A stretch of 64,000 nucleotides of DNA from Salipiger aestuarii (GTDB lineage Bacteria > Pseudomonadota > Alphaproteobacteria > Rhodobacterales > Rhodobacteraceae), in contig NZ_QLMG01000013.1 of NCBI RefSeq assembly GCF_003259905.1, forward strand, positions 1-64,000, given 5' to 3'. The position numbers were made by a program, and so were the translations under genes. Below are positions 56,096-64,000 of this stretch, piece after piece. The stretch's first letter is position 1. Each line of letters begins with the position of its first letter. The notes beneath the pieces were generated by a model, which saw only the letters and a list, made by a program, of their open reading frames with translations, was not told where the DNA came from and made no database searches.

Positions 56096-57134
56096 TCTGG
56101 CCGGCAAGTCTGTGCTGTTCGTTGTCGCGCGGTTTCACACCAACCTCAGCTTTGCGGTGCGCGCGCTGGTCGCGGCGGGCGCGCGCGTCACCGTCTGGGC
56201 CGGCAAATCCGACGGCCCAGAGGATCACGAGGTGGTGACCCCTCAGGTCTTTGCGCCCTCGGACACCGACGCGATGACCGCGTCCTGGGCCGCCGCCGCG
56301 CCCGACATCGCCTTCTTGCGCAACAGCGCGGCGCTGCGCTTTGCCGCCGCAAGGATCGGCAAGCGCGCGGGCACGCCGCTGTGGTCCTATGACCTGCACC
56401 CGTTTCACCGCCGCGAACCGCTGTCGCGGCGGTTCTACCTGTGGCGCAAGGGTCTGCCGATCCGCCGGGTCACCGCCAGCCGAGGGCTGGCAGATGTGCG
56501 CCCCGACCGCGCGGCGCGCTACCTGCCCTGGCCCGTGGTCGACAGCCCGCCGCCCCCGATGCCGCAGCGCGACAGCACCGGCCCGGTGACCGTGCTCTGC
56601 GCCGCCAAACTCGGCAAACGGCGCAAGATGCAGGACCTGGTCATCGACGCCATGCGCGACGCCGGGCGCGCGGGCCGGGCGCGGCTGGTGCTCGCAGGCT
56701 CGGACAGCGTGTTCAACGCCCCTGAAGACCGCGCGCACCTGGCCGCGCTTTACGCCGCCGCCGAAGCGGAACCCTGGATCGAGATGGCCGGACGCGTGCC
56801 CTTTCCCGACATGCCCGCGCTATACGCCCGCAGCGACATCTGCATCCTGCCCAGCTTTGACGAACCCCTGGGTTTTGCACCGGCGGAATCCATGGCCTAT
56901 GCCTGCGTTCCGGTGATCTCGTCCGAGGCAGGCTCGGCGGGCTATCTGACCGCTGACAATGGCATCGTCATCGACCCGCATCGCCCCGGAACCATCCAGG
57001 ACGCGCTGTCCCGGCTGATCGAAGACCCAGCCCTGCGCGCCCGACTGGGCGCAGGCGCCCGCGACACCGCCCTGACCGAGCTTGGCCCAGACAGGTTCGT
57101 GCAGCGCATGGCCGCCCTCATCGCAGAGGGCTAA
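56088..57134 (+). CDS. Glycosyltransferase family 4 protein
   Basis: 348 residues with the GT-B fold. The C-terminal donor-binding half has LVLAGSD, YARSDICILPSFDEPLGFAPAESMAYACVPVISSEAGSAGYL in order (about 245-290), the E-x7-E region typical of GT4 retaining enzymes. The N-terminal acceptor half begins KSVLFVVARFHTNLSFAVRA. It probably adds a sugar to a cell-envelope glycan; the acceptor is unknown. It overlaps nadE by eight bases and converges with the metallopeptidase gene. Confidence 0.9.
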   Translation: MADLAGKSVLFVVARFHTNLSFAVRALVAAGARVTVWAGKSDGPEDHEVVTPQVFAPSDTDAMTASWAAAAPDIAFLRNSAALRFAAARIGKRAGTPLWSYDLHPFHRREPLSRRFYLWRKGLPIRRVTASRGLADVRPDRAARYLPWPVVDSPPPPMPQRDSTGPVTVLCAAKLGKRRKMQDLVIDAMRDAGRAGRARLVLAGSDSVFNAPEDRAHLAALYAAAEAEPWIEMAGRVPFPDMPALYARSDICILPSFDEPLGFAPAESMAYACVPVISSEAGSAGYLTADNGIVIDPHRPGTIQDALSRLIEDPALRARLGAGARDTALTELGPDRFVQRMAALIAEG

Positions 57135-57520
57135 AGCCACCATGCGTCAACCGACGCGATATCGTCGTCGGACCAGCCGAAATGATGCGCGAATTCGTGC
57201 ACGGTGACATGCGTCACCAGCTCTTGCAGGCTGACATTGCCGCGATCGCGCAGCTCGGCCAGGATCGGCTGGCGAAACAGGAACACCCGGTCGGGCCAGC
57301 TGACCGGATCCGACACCGCCCGCTCGGTCATCGGCACGCCCTCGTACAGGCCGGTCAGGACCAGCGGATCCTCGATGCCAAGATCGGCCAGCATATCCGC
57401 CGGCGGCCACTCCAGCACCTCGATCAGCACATCGCGGGCGCCCGATCGGAACGGTTCGGGGAACCCCTCGACAGTGGCGCGGGCGATAGCTTCGATGTGA
57501 TCGTGGTCGGACTGGCTCAT
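57131..57520 (-). CDS. Small zincin-like metallopeptidase
   Basis: 129 residues of the minimal metallopeptidase family (DUF1025-like). The zinc motif HEFAHHF (HExxH) is at about residues 109-115, preceded by THVTVHE. A Y-E-G-V segment (LTGLYEGVPM, about 55-64) and FRQPI are also family features. The substrate is unknown. The start at 57520 gives MSQSDHDHIEAIARATVEGF. Its stop overlaps the glycosyltransferase stop by four bases. Confidence 0.9.
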   Translation of the reverse strand: MSQSDHDHIEAIARATVEGFPEPFRSGARDVLIEVLEWPPADMLADLGIEDPLVLTGLYEGVPMTERAVSDPVSWPDRVFLFRQPILAELRDRGNVSLQELVTHVTVHEFAHHFGWSDDDIASVDAWWL

Positions 57521-57645
57521 GACGCAAGATATGGCCCCGCGCCGTCCGAAGGCAAAGGTCGTTTTTCGCCCAACGGGTCGCACACCGGACAGAACGCCGC
57601 TGACGCAGACTCGAAGCGGCGTGACCCGTACAGGACCTCGCCGAC

Positions 57646-58149
57646 ATGCTGACCGTTCACCGCAGTCCCACCGTTGTTTGCGAAACCGGCTGCGACCGCG
57701 TGATCGACCTTTCGCGCGCCGCGCCTTGCGCCGATGCCCGGCTGGTGCGGCGCAACCGCGACCATAATCGGCGCCGCGCCGATCTGGTTTGGATCATGGG
57801 TCGCATCATCGACATCCTGAGCGAAGCCAATCGCGACAGCTATCGTTTCGATCCGGACGGGGTCGACGCAAGCGCACAGATCGCCCGCTGCGGCGCCGTG
57901 CGACAGGGCCATTTCGACTGGCATTGCGGCAATAGCGACCGAACGCGCACCGCGCGCCGCAAGCTTACCATGGTGATCCAGCTTTCAGCCCCGTCGAACG
58001 AACCGGGCGGCAGACTGGAAATCATGCCCCGGCGCTCACGGTCGGGGCCGCGACCACGCGCGGCACCGCCACGCTTTTCCCGAGTTACCCGCTGCATCGC
58101 GTTACGCCGGTCGCTGACGATCGGGGCGCACGGTCCCGCCGTCCGATAG
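57646..58149 (+). pseudogene. Decayed 2-oxoglutarate/Fe(II) dioxygenase (PKHD/PiuC-like)
   Basis: The main frame reads CDRVIDLSRAAP, RRRADLVWI, MGRIIDILSEANRDSYRFD, then GHFDWHCGNSD, RKLTMVIQLSAPS and EPGGRLEIMP, closely following a dioxygenase family of this lineage. The next block, RGTATLFPSYPLHRVTPV (about 58055-58110), appears only in another frame, and the final SLTIGAHGPAVR is back in the first. About ten residues are lost after DLVW. In relatives the iron-binding HxD is in a WH(S/M)DI motif; here it is WHCGN, so the Asp is gone. These changes indicate a pseudogene. Confidence 0.76.
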
Positions 58150-58292
58150 AGGGGCAAGCTCTCGCGAGCCGCGCAAGTCGCTCAGCCCCCGGGTTGGTCA
58201 GCACGACATTCGTGAAACGCAGGGCGGGCGCGGCCGTCAGGCCGCGCCCGCCCCCCGGCGACGCGCGAAGGCGCGGCGCAAATACAACAGGA

Positions 58293-59219
58293 TCAGAGCA
58301 TCAGCTGATAGCTGTGCGGCACATAATGGAACGCATCGCCGCGCGTCTCGACATATCCCAGCGCGGGAAAGGGCATGTGATAGCCGATGAACGGAATCTT
58401 GTCGGCGCTCAGCATGTCCAGCGTCTTGCGCCGGGTGGCCGCCGCCTGCGCCTTGTCAGTGTCAAAGGTCACCTCCCAATCGGGATGGGCCAGCGACCAG
58501 ACATAGTGATTGGCCAAATCCGCGATCAGCATCAGCTGCTTGCCGCCGCTTTCCAGCATAAAGCTCATATGCCCCGGCGTGTGCCCCGGCGTGGACACCG
58601 CCGTCACACCAGAGGCCACCGCATCGCCATCTGCGATAAACGAGAACTGTTCCGACAAAGGGGCGACCTTGTTGGCAAAGGCCTCGTCGTTGACACCGGA
58701 CCAGTGGTCATACTCGACCTGGCCCGTGACGTGCTGTGCGTTGGCAAAGGTCGGCCCGGTGCCGCCGGTCAGCCCCCCGACATGGTCGCCATGCATGTGC
58801 GTGATCACAAGATGGGTCACATCGTCCGCACCATAGCCCGCCGCCTCGACCGCCGCGACGATGCCTTCGGGATTCAGCCCGGTGTCGAACAGAATCAGCT
58901 CCGACCCGGTGTTGACCAGCGTCGGCGTGAAAAAGAACTGCGTCTTGTCCGCAGGAATGTTGGCCTCGTGCGATACCTTGGCGAAGGTCTCGTCATCGAC
59001 GTTAAGCCCGAAGATCTTGTGCGGCTCGTCTTGCGTCGCCGTGCCCGCCATCAGCGCGGTCACCTCGAAATCGCCAAGGCTGACGCGATTGACCTGCGGC
59101 ACCTGCGCGCCCTTTTGCGCCACCTGCGCCGCGGCGCCGTGCCCCAGCCCGGCGGCCAACGGCAGTGCTGCCGCGCCCGTCAATGCCGCCCGGCGTGAAA
59201 TCCTGTGTCCTGAAAACAT
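58293..59219 (-). CDS. Tat-exported MBL-fold metallo-hydrolase
   Basis: 308 residues. A twin-arginine signal (RISRRAALTGAAALPLAAG) leads the protein to the periplasm already folded. The MBL zinc motif THMHGDH is at about residues 140-146, with PGHTPGH (about 209), ADLANH and a C-terminal GYHMPF providing further ligands. Relatives include quorum-quenching lactonases and uncharacterised hydrolases; the substrate is unknown. The start at 59219 (MFSGHRISRRAAL) places the signal correctly. Confidence 0.9.
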   Translation of the reverse strand: MFSGHRISRRAALTGAAALPLAAGLGHGAAAQVAQKGAQVPQVNRVSLGDFEVTALMAGTATQDEPHKIFGLNVDDETFAKVSHEANIPADKTQFFFTPTLVNTGSELILFDTGLNPEGIVAAVEAAGYGADDVTHLVITHMHGDHVGGLTGGTGPTFANAQHVTGQVEYDHWSGVNDEAFANKVAPLSEQFSFIADGDAVASGVTAVSTPGHTPGHMSFMLESGGKQLMLIADLANHYVWSLAHPDWEVTFDTDKAQAAATRRKTLDMLSADKIPFIGYHMPFPALGYVETRGDAFHYVPHSYQLML

Positions 59220-59350
59220 GATCCTGTTCCTCCTGTCATGTAGCCGCTGATATAGGTGGCAATCACGCAACATCCAGAAAGCCTTTACTCTTAGCAGGAC
59301 GTTAAGGCCCGAAGATGTATTTCGCCGTTCACCCTTTCATGGAGCCTGTC

Positions 59351-59560
59351 ATGATTCCCGATGAGTCCAATCCCTGCTGGCGCCGCGTACTGACCACCGA
59401 CAAGGACCTCGCCGGAGCCGTGCTTGCGACCAAGCTTCTGGTCGCCCGGTTGCGCCGCGAACTGCGGACAAGCCCCGGTGCCCTCAGCACAAAGATCGTC
59501 GAACTGCGCGGCTATTTTGAGAAAAATACGTTTGCGATCAAGGATATCGCGCTCTTTTGA
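59351..59560 (+). CDS. Small hypothetical protein preceding a DUF6976-like gene
   Basis: 69 residues, soluble and basic in the middle (LLVARLRRELR). I do not recognise it. The start at 59351 is preceded by GGAG six bases upstream; an in-frame ATG at 59315 lacks one. It ends twelve bases before the next gene, so the two form a unit. The intergenic space to the divergent MBL gene (59220-59350) must hold promoters for both. Confidence 0.68.
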   Translation: MIPDESNPCWRRVLTTDKDLAGAVLATKLLVARLRRELRTSPGALSTKIVELRGYFEKNTFAIKDIALF

Positions 59561-59572
59561 TAAGGTAAAGCC

Positions 59573-60568
59573 GTGAAAAACGCAATGATGACGGTGGCGC
59601 AGGCCACGGCTGCGATCGAGGCGGGCAAGGTGCTTGTCATTGCCGGAGCCGAAGAGGCGCTTTGCCAATTGCCCAGGGGCCGCTGGATCGGCGGCACGAC
59701 CGTTTACTTCATCACCGACACCGGCGGCTGCACGGACAGGGAAAACCTCTTCGTGACGGAAATCGGGTCGGCCACCGCCGCGCGCCCGGTGCTGTACGCC
59801 ACCCGGGACCTGCCGGACCTGACGCAGGGGCGCTACGATAATGGCCTGTCGGTCATCATCATTCCCGCGTTCAGCGCGGCGCAGGAAGAATTCGCCCTTC
59901 ACGCCCCCCGCTATCCGGGCCTTTTGGAGCAACCGCTCATGGGCTGGATCAGCGGCGTTCATCTGGACGATCCCGACACCATCCGCCCCAAGGTCTTTGA
60001 CGGCTCGACGGGTGCGGCCTATACGGACGGCGCGATGGTGATGCATGTGGAACTGCCACCCGGCAAAGTGGCTGAAATCGACATCCTCAACATCTTTGCC
60101 GCAGACGAAACCGCGGATGAGATCATCTTCGAAACAACCGGGTTCAGCGCCAGAACCGCGATCGTCAACGGCGAACGCGTCGATTTCGCGGATTACCTCG
60201 AAAACGCCGGGATCGACACCCGCTGCCCGCTGGTCACCAACTTCGCCGGCACGGCGATCAACGTCTCCTTTCAGTCCACCAATTCCGGCGAGGGCGTGCA
60301 TTTCTATGCCCCGGTGATAAAGGACACGCCTTATCGCATCGCGCGGGCTCATGCGGACTACGCAAAGGAATTTTCCGCCCGTCCGATGGGCGACGGCACG
60401 CGGGATCTGTCGTGCAACTGCCTGCTCAACTACCTGTATTCCGATCTTGAGCGCCAGAAGACCGGCACGTTTACCGGCCCGGCCACCTATAGTGGAATCG
60501 CCTACTTTCTGGTGAATCAGGTGGTTGTTCGCCTTGGAATCACGTCAGTCGATGCGGCGGCCGCCTGA
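59573..60568 (+). CDS. DUF6976-like protein of unknown function
   Basis: 331 residues. From memory it resembles a family of soluble hypotheticals now labelled DUF6976, with PRGRWIGGTTVYFI near residue 34-47, a long beta-rich body, GWISGVHLDD (about 124), FSARTAIVNGERVDFADYL (about 191) and a conserved Cys pair in LSCNCLLNYLYSDLE (about 278-292). No catalytic motif or signal peptide is seen. The start is GTG at 59573, with AAGGTAAAG upstream. The Cys pair and following helix are the most conserved part. It might bind a cofactor there, but that is inference. Confidence 0.72.
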   Translation: MKNAMMTVAQATAAIEAGKVLVIAGAEEALCQLPRGRWIGGTTVYFITDTGGCTDRENLFVTEIGSATAARPVLYATRDLPDLTQGRYDNGLSVIIIPAFSAAQEEFALHAPRYPGLLEQPLMGWISGVHLDDPDTIRPKVFDGSTGAAYTDGAMVMHVELPPGKVAEIDILNIFAADETADEIIFETTGFSARTAIVNGERVDFADYLENAGIDTRCPLVTNFAGTAINVSFQSTNSGEGVHFYAPVIKDTPYRIARAHADYAKEFSARPMGDGTRDLSCNCLLNYLYSDLERQKTGTFTGPATYSGIAYFLVNQVVVRLGITSVDAAAA

Positions 60569-60617
60569 ACGCGGCCGATGCAAACGCATCCGCCCGGCGC
60601 TGGAAGGGCGGGTCATA

Positions 60618-61568
60618 TCAGCCGATGAAACTTGCCGCGCATTGCGGTAAAAGCTCCATGATATGATCGCGCGTGCACAGCTGCGTGCCCGCCGTGGTGA
60701 CAGTCGCACTGGCGGCCGCCGCGCCCAGGGCAAGCGCGTCGGGGGCGGAAATTCCGCACGCCACCCCATAGGCAAACGCGCCGACAAAGCTGTCGCCCGC
60801 CCCTACCGCCGACACCACAGACACCGGCGCCGCGCTGACCTGGGTCAGCCCTTCGGGCCCCGCCATCACCGACCCGTCCGCGCCGCGCGCCAGGATCACC
60901 CGTCCGGCGGCGCCCCGCGCCACCAGCTCGGCGGCGAATTCGGCCGACTCGCGCCGGGTGGCCAGCCTGCGGCCGGCCAGGTTCTCGGCTTCTTCGCTGT
61001 CCATGCGCAGCACGGCGGGGGCCGGATCGGTGCCCCTGGCCAGCCGCGCCAGCGCCTCGCCCGACGTGTCCGCGATCACATAGGCGCCGCGATCCTTCAG
61101 CCCGGCGCAAAGCTGCGTGGTGAACTCCACCGAGATGCCCGGTGGCTGGCTGCCGCTCAGCACCACGATGCCGCCCCTGGGTGTGGCGGAGGCGATGGCC
61201 TGCAACGCCTCCGCCGCCTCGGCCTCGTCCCAGTGCGGGCCGGGCAGCACGAACCGGAACTGTTCACCCGTGCTGCGGTCATGCACGGCAAAGCTTTCGC
61301 GGGTTTCGCCCGGCGCCTTCATCCGCACCAGCGGAATGTTCAACTGCAACAGCGCCTCTTCCAGCCGCATGCCGTTGGGGCCTGCCAGCGCCACGAACGC
61401 CCGCGCCCGCCCGCCAAGCGTCGCCACCACGCGGGCGACGTTGATGCCGCCCCCGCCGGGGTCGACGTTGATCGGGTCGCAGCGCAGCTTGGGGCCTGCG
61501 ACGACGCGATCCGCCGTGGTGGACAGGTCCAGCGCAGGGTTCAGCGTAACGGTGAGGATATCGTTCAT
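60618..61568 (-). CDS. pfkB: PfkB-family sugar kinase (1- or 6-phosphofructokinase)
   Basis: 316 residues of the ribokinase/PfkB fold. The N-terminus ILTVTLNPALDLS and the GGGGINVARVVATLGG segment (about 37-52) fit hexose-phosphate kinases such as 1-phosphofructokinase and Pfk-2. The active-site motif VGAGDSFVGAF (about 254-264) has the catalytic Asp. No fru PTS genes adjoin it, so 6-phosphofructokinase or tagatose-phosphate kinase activity is also possible. It is divergent from gltX with about 120 bases between starts. Confidence 0.9.
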   Translation of the reverse strand: MNDILTVTLNPALDLSTTADRVVAGPKLRCDPINVDPGGGGINVARVVATLGGRARAFVALAGPNGMRLEEALLQLNIPLVRMKAPGETRESFAVHDRSTGEQFRFVLPGPHWDEAEAAEALQAIASATPRGGIVVLSGSQPPGISVEFTTQLCAGLKDRGAYVIADTSGEALARLARGTDPAPAVLRMDSEEAENLAGRRLATRRESAEFAAELVARGAAGRVILARGADGSVMAGPEGLTQVSAAPVSVVSAVGAGDSFVGAFAYGVACGISAPDALALGAAAASATVTTAGTQLCTRDHIMELLPQCAASFIG

Positions 61569-61689
61569 GGCGATCACTTTCTCCCGGAATGCGGGCACCA
61601 TGGCACCCTATGCCACCAAGGCCAAGGCGCGCGAACTGGACAAATCGGCGCGCCTGTGGAATTGCCTCACCCGTAAGCAGGAGCCCAGC

Positions 61690-63027
61690 ATGACCGTCAC
61701 CCGTTTCGCCCCGTCCCCCACCGGCCACATCCATGTCGGCAACCTTCGCACGGCGCTGTTCAACCACCTGATCGCGCGCAAATCCGGTGGCACCTTCATC
61801 CTGCGCATCGACGACACCGACGCCGAACGCAGCAAGGAAGAATATGTCGATGGCATCAAGCGCGATCTGGAATGGCTGGGCCTGACCTGGGACAGGACGG
61901 AACGCCAAAGCACCCGGCTGGACCGCTACCATGACGCCGCAGACCGCCTGCGCGCAATCGGGCGGTTCTACGAGGCGTGGGAAACCCCGACCGAGCTGGA
62001 CCTCAAGCGCAAGAAGCAGCTGAACATGGGCAAGCCCCCGGTCTATGACCGCGCGGCGCTGGCGCTGAGCGATGAGGAAAAGGCCAGGCTGCGCGATGAA
62101 CGCGGCGATGGTGTGTGGCGGTTCAAGCTGCTTCAGGAACGGATCAACTGGGACGACGGCATCCTGGGCGAGATTTCGATCGACGCCGCGTCGGTGTCCG
62201 ACCCGGTGCTGATCCGGGGCGACGGGCAGATCCTGTATACGCTGGCCTCGGTTGTGGATGACATGGACATGGGCGTCACCGACATCGTGCGCGGGTCGGA
62301 CCACGTCACCAACACCGCGACGCAGATCCAGATCATCGAATCGCTGGGGGGCACCGTCCCCGGCTTTGCGCACCATTCGCTGCTGACCGGCCCGCAGGGC
62401 GAATCCCTGTCCAAGCGGCTCGGCGTTCTGTCGATCCGCGACCTGCGCGAGGCGGGCGTGGAACCCGAGGCGCTGCTGTCGCTGATGGCGCGGCTGGGGT
62501 CGAACCAGCCGGTCGAATTGCGGCTGAGTCTCGACGACATCGCAGACGGCTTCGAGCTGTCGCAATTCGGGTCCGCGCCGACGAAATTCGACGAGCAGGA
62601 TCTGTACCCCCTGACCGCGCGCAAGCTGCACGAACTGCCCTTTGCCGCCGTCGCGGACGAAATCGCGGCTCTTGGGGTGCCGGCGGACAAGGCCGAACTG
62701 TTCTGGTCGGTGACGCGCGAAAATCTGACCACCCGCAAGGACATGCCCGGCTGGTGGGCGCTGTTCCGCGACGGGGCCGAGCCGCTGATCGCGGATGAGG
62801 ACCGCGATTTCATCGCCGAGGCCATGGCCCTGCTGCCGCAAGGCCCCTACACCCACGACACCTGGGGCGAGTGGACCAGAACCGTCAAGGACGCCACGGG
62901 CCGCAAGGGCAAGGGCCTGTTCATGCCGCTTCGCAAGGCGCTGACGGGGCTGGAACGCGGCCCCGAAATGGCCGATGTGATGCCCCTGTTGCAAAAGATC
63001 CCCGCGCGGGATCTGGCCGGGGGCTAA
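61690..63027 (+). CDS. gltX: Glutamyl-tRNA synthetase
   Basis: 445 residues. The class I motifs are in place: the HIGH-equivalent PSPTGHIHVGN (8-18) and the KMSKS-equivalent ESLSKRLG (about 238-245). A C-terminal helical anticodon-binding region follows (about 330-445). The length is that of the shorter of the two GltX types common in Alphaproteobacteria. Many of these carry two copies, one possibly used for tRNA-Gln mischarging with GatCAB. Whether this one is discriminating cannot be told. The stop overlaps that of the converging DUF2254 gene by four bases. Confidence 0.96.
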   Translation: MTVTRFAPSPTGHIHVGNLRTALFNHLIARKSGGTFILRIDDTDAERSKEEYVDGIKRDLEWLGLTWDRTERQSTRLDRYHDAADRLRAIGRFYEAWETPTELDLKRKKQLNMGKPPVYDRAALALSDEEKARLRDERGDGVWRFKLLQERINWDDGILGEISIDAASVSDPVLIRGDGQILYTLASVVDDMDMGVTDIVRGSDHVTNTATQIQIIESLGGTVPGFAHHSLLTGPQGESLSKRLGVLSIRDLREAGVEPEALLSLMARLGSNQPVELRLSLDDIADGFELSQFGSAPTKFDEQDLYPLTARKLHELPFAAVADEIAALGVPADKAELFWSVTRENLTTRKDMPGWWALFRDGAEPLIADEDRDFIAEAMALLPQGPYTHDTWGEWTRTVKDATGRKGKGLFMPLRKALTGLERGPEMADVMPLLQKIPARDLAGG

Positions 63028-64000
63028 AGCCGCCCCGCCAGATCGTCACGGTCTTCGCTGACGACCAGATGTTGCCGGGCATGGCGCAGGGCATAGCCTT
63101 GCGCCGCCTTCACCGCCGGGGCCATTTCCGCCCAGCCCGAGGATTCCAGCTGTTTCAGACCGTCCACGGCGATGCCCACCACCTGAGGATGTTCGGCCCC
63201 CGCGCGAATAATCGCCGCAAACCCGTCCTCGACCAGGTCCGCGGCGCTCAGGCGCGGCACCTCGATACGGGGAAATTCGGGGGGCACGTCGCGCAGGCCT
63301 TCGCATTCTGACAGCAGACGGGTGATGCGGTGAATGGCGTCGATCGCGGTGCCCGGATCGTTGATGCCCGGCGACAGCGCGCGCTGCGCGATTTCCGCCA
63401 GCACGACGATGCCGAAGCGGGCGTCCTCCTCGTTGGTGCGGGTCTCGCCCAGTGTGAAGCAGGCGCATAGCGCGTCCGGATCGTCGACCTTGCCCAGCAG
63501 CCACGCCAGCGGCCTGCCCTTGAGCACATGCACCCCCGGCGTGACCGCAAGCGTCAGCGAGGCGCCGGACGCCCCCAGCAGGTCGTCCAGCTTGCTCATG
63601 TCGACAAACTGCACATAGCCGCCGCGGGGCGCGGGAACCGCGACGGCGCTTGCCGGAATCCGCGCGCCCTCGGGCAGCGGCAGCCCGCCCAGCGCGGGGT
63701 TGGCCATGGCGCGCGCCAGCGGTTCGCGCGCGTTCTGTTCGACCTTGGACAAGGTATCGTCAAGGCTGCCGAGGGTGCTCAGATGGTCGATCCATCGCAG
63801 GATCGCGACGACGATGGCGGCGATCACAAGGATGGTGACCCCAAGGATCACCACCGAGGTTTCGGGCGCGTAGAACCCCGCGCGATACATCACAAGTGCC
63901 GTCAGCGAATACAGGAACGCCCCGGTGAATACCGCCAGAACGGTGTGCGTGGTGGTATCGGCCAGTTGCAGCCGGTAGGCGCGCGGCGTGGCCTGGCTGG
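63024..64000 (-). CDS. DUF2254 family membrane protein (partial, N-terminus beyond window)
   Basis: At least 325 residues are visible and the frame remains open to the window edge. Two hydrophobic spans lie near the visible start (VLAVFTGAFLYSLTALVMY and VVILGVTILVIAAIVVAIL). A soluble C-terminal domain follows, containing the family signatures GETRTNEEDARFGI and ALSPGINDPGTAIDAI. The function is unknown. An internal GTG/ATG near 63893 is not the true start because conserved sequence (RAYRLQLADTTTHTVLAVF) continues upstream. Confidence 0.9.
   Translation of the reverse strand, partial: SQATPRAYRLQLADTTTHTVLAVFTGAFLYSLTALVMYRAGFYAPETSVVILGVTILVIAAIVVAILRWIDHLSTLGSLDDTLSKVEQNAREPLARAMANPALGGLPLPEGARIPASAVAVPAPRGGYVQFVDMSKLDDLLGASGASLTLAVTPGVHVLKGRPLAWLLGKVDDPDALCACFTLGETRTNEEDARFGIVVLAEIAQRALSPGINDPGTAIDAIHRITRLLSECEGLRDVPPEFPRIEVPRLSAADLVEDGFAAIIRAGAEHPQVVGIAVDGLKQLESSGWAEMAPAVKAAQGYALRHARQHLVVSEDRDDLAGRL

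Noticed and set aside
57646-58149. A 167-residue plus-strand protein as a live gene
   Set aside because: The C-terminal motif block is out of frame and the iron ligand is lost, so it is a decayed dioxygenase.

Overview
The window comes from a high-GC alphaproteobacterium, most likely a member of the Rhodobacteraceae (Roseobacter or Paracoccus-like). The signs are the atpHAGDC order, the small aa3-type CoxIV, an MbfA gene behind an Irr-type iron box, the Rhodobacterales acyl-CoA dehydrogenase and YqgE genes, and several lineage-restricted hypothetical proteins that I recognise from this family. Assignments rest on reading the translations and on memory of the families. No search was run.

Layout: 1-1144 holds a broken type III restriction (Res) fragment beside a tRNA-Ser, probably the edge of a decayed island. 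1231-7407 carries ETF-ubiquinone oxidoreductase, GreA, a family-specific membrane protein, a decayed gene, AzlCD and a lipoprotein. 7521-12880 has an MBL hydrolase, acyl-CoA dehydrogenase, a Sua5-type tRNA-modification enzyme, YqgE and a DsbD-N protein. 12906-19709 is a minus-strand run: RND efflux pump with adaptor, MoaB, a secreted protein and uracil-DNA glycosylase. 19864-23378 is pyrB - membrane protein - pyrC-like - plsY. 23448-27124 holds an Ada-like regulator, a DsbA-family isomerase, PRPP synthetase, an H-type lectin and MarC. 27246-32351 is the F1 ATP synthase operon with a clear promoter and terminator.

32795-36909 has a methyltransferase, glyoxalase II and clpA. 36910-39300 is a gene graveyard with two recognisable pseudogenes. 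39344-43141 holds a Kv-type channel - GNAT - NYN operon, a TetR regulator and mbfA. 43182-46186 is a repeat element and polA. 46267-52704 carries a sirohydrochlorin chelatase-like gene, a lipid kinase - phosphoesterase operon, ExoD, an AI-2E permease and a YihY protein. 52843-57520 has a secreted MORN protein, NAD synthetase, a glycosyltransferase and a small metallopeptidase. 57646-64000 holds a third recognisable metabolic pseudogene, a Tat-exported MBL protein, an unusual two-gene hypothetical unit, a PfkB kinase, gltX and part of a DUF2254 membrane protein.

Most genes are housekeeping. The most notable non-routine points are: five separate decayed genes; a PyrC-like protein that lacks the metal ligands of dihydroorotase; a uracil-DNA glycosylase lacking three of the four expected Fe-S cysteines; a potassium-channel protein with a C-terminal zinc ribbon, translationally coupled to a GNAT and a NYN/OST-HTH protein; an Irr box over the mbfA promoter; and a two-gene unit of unknown function at 59351-60568. 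I did not find a convincing new multi-gene defence or mobile system.
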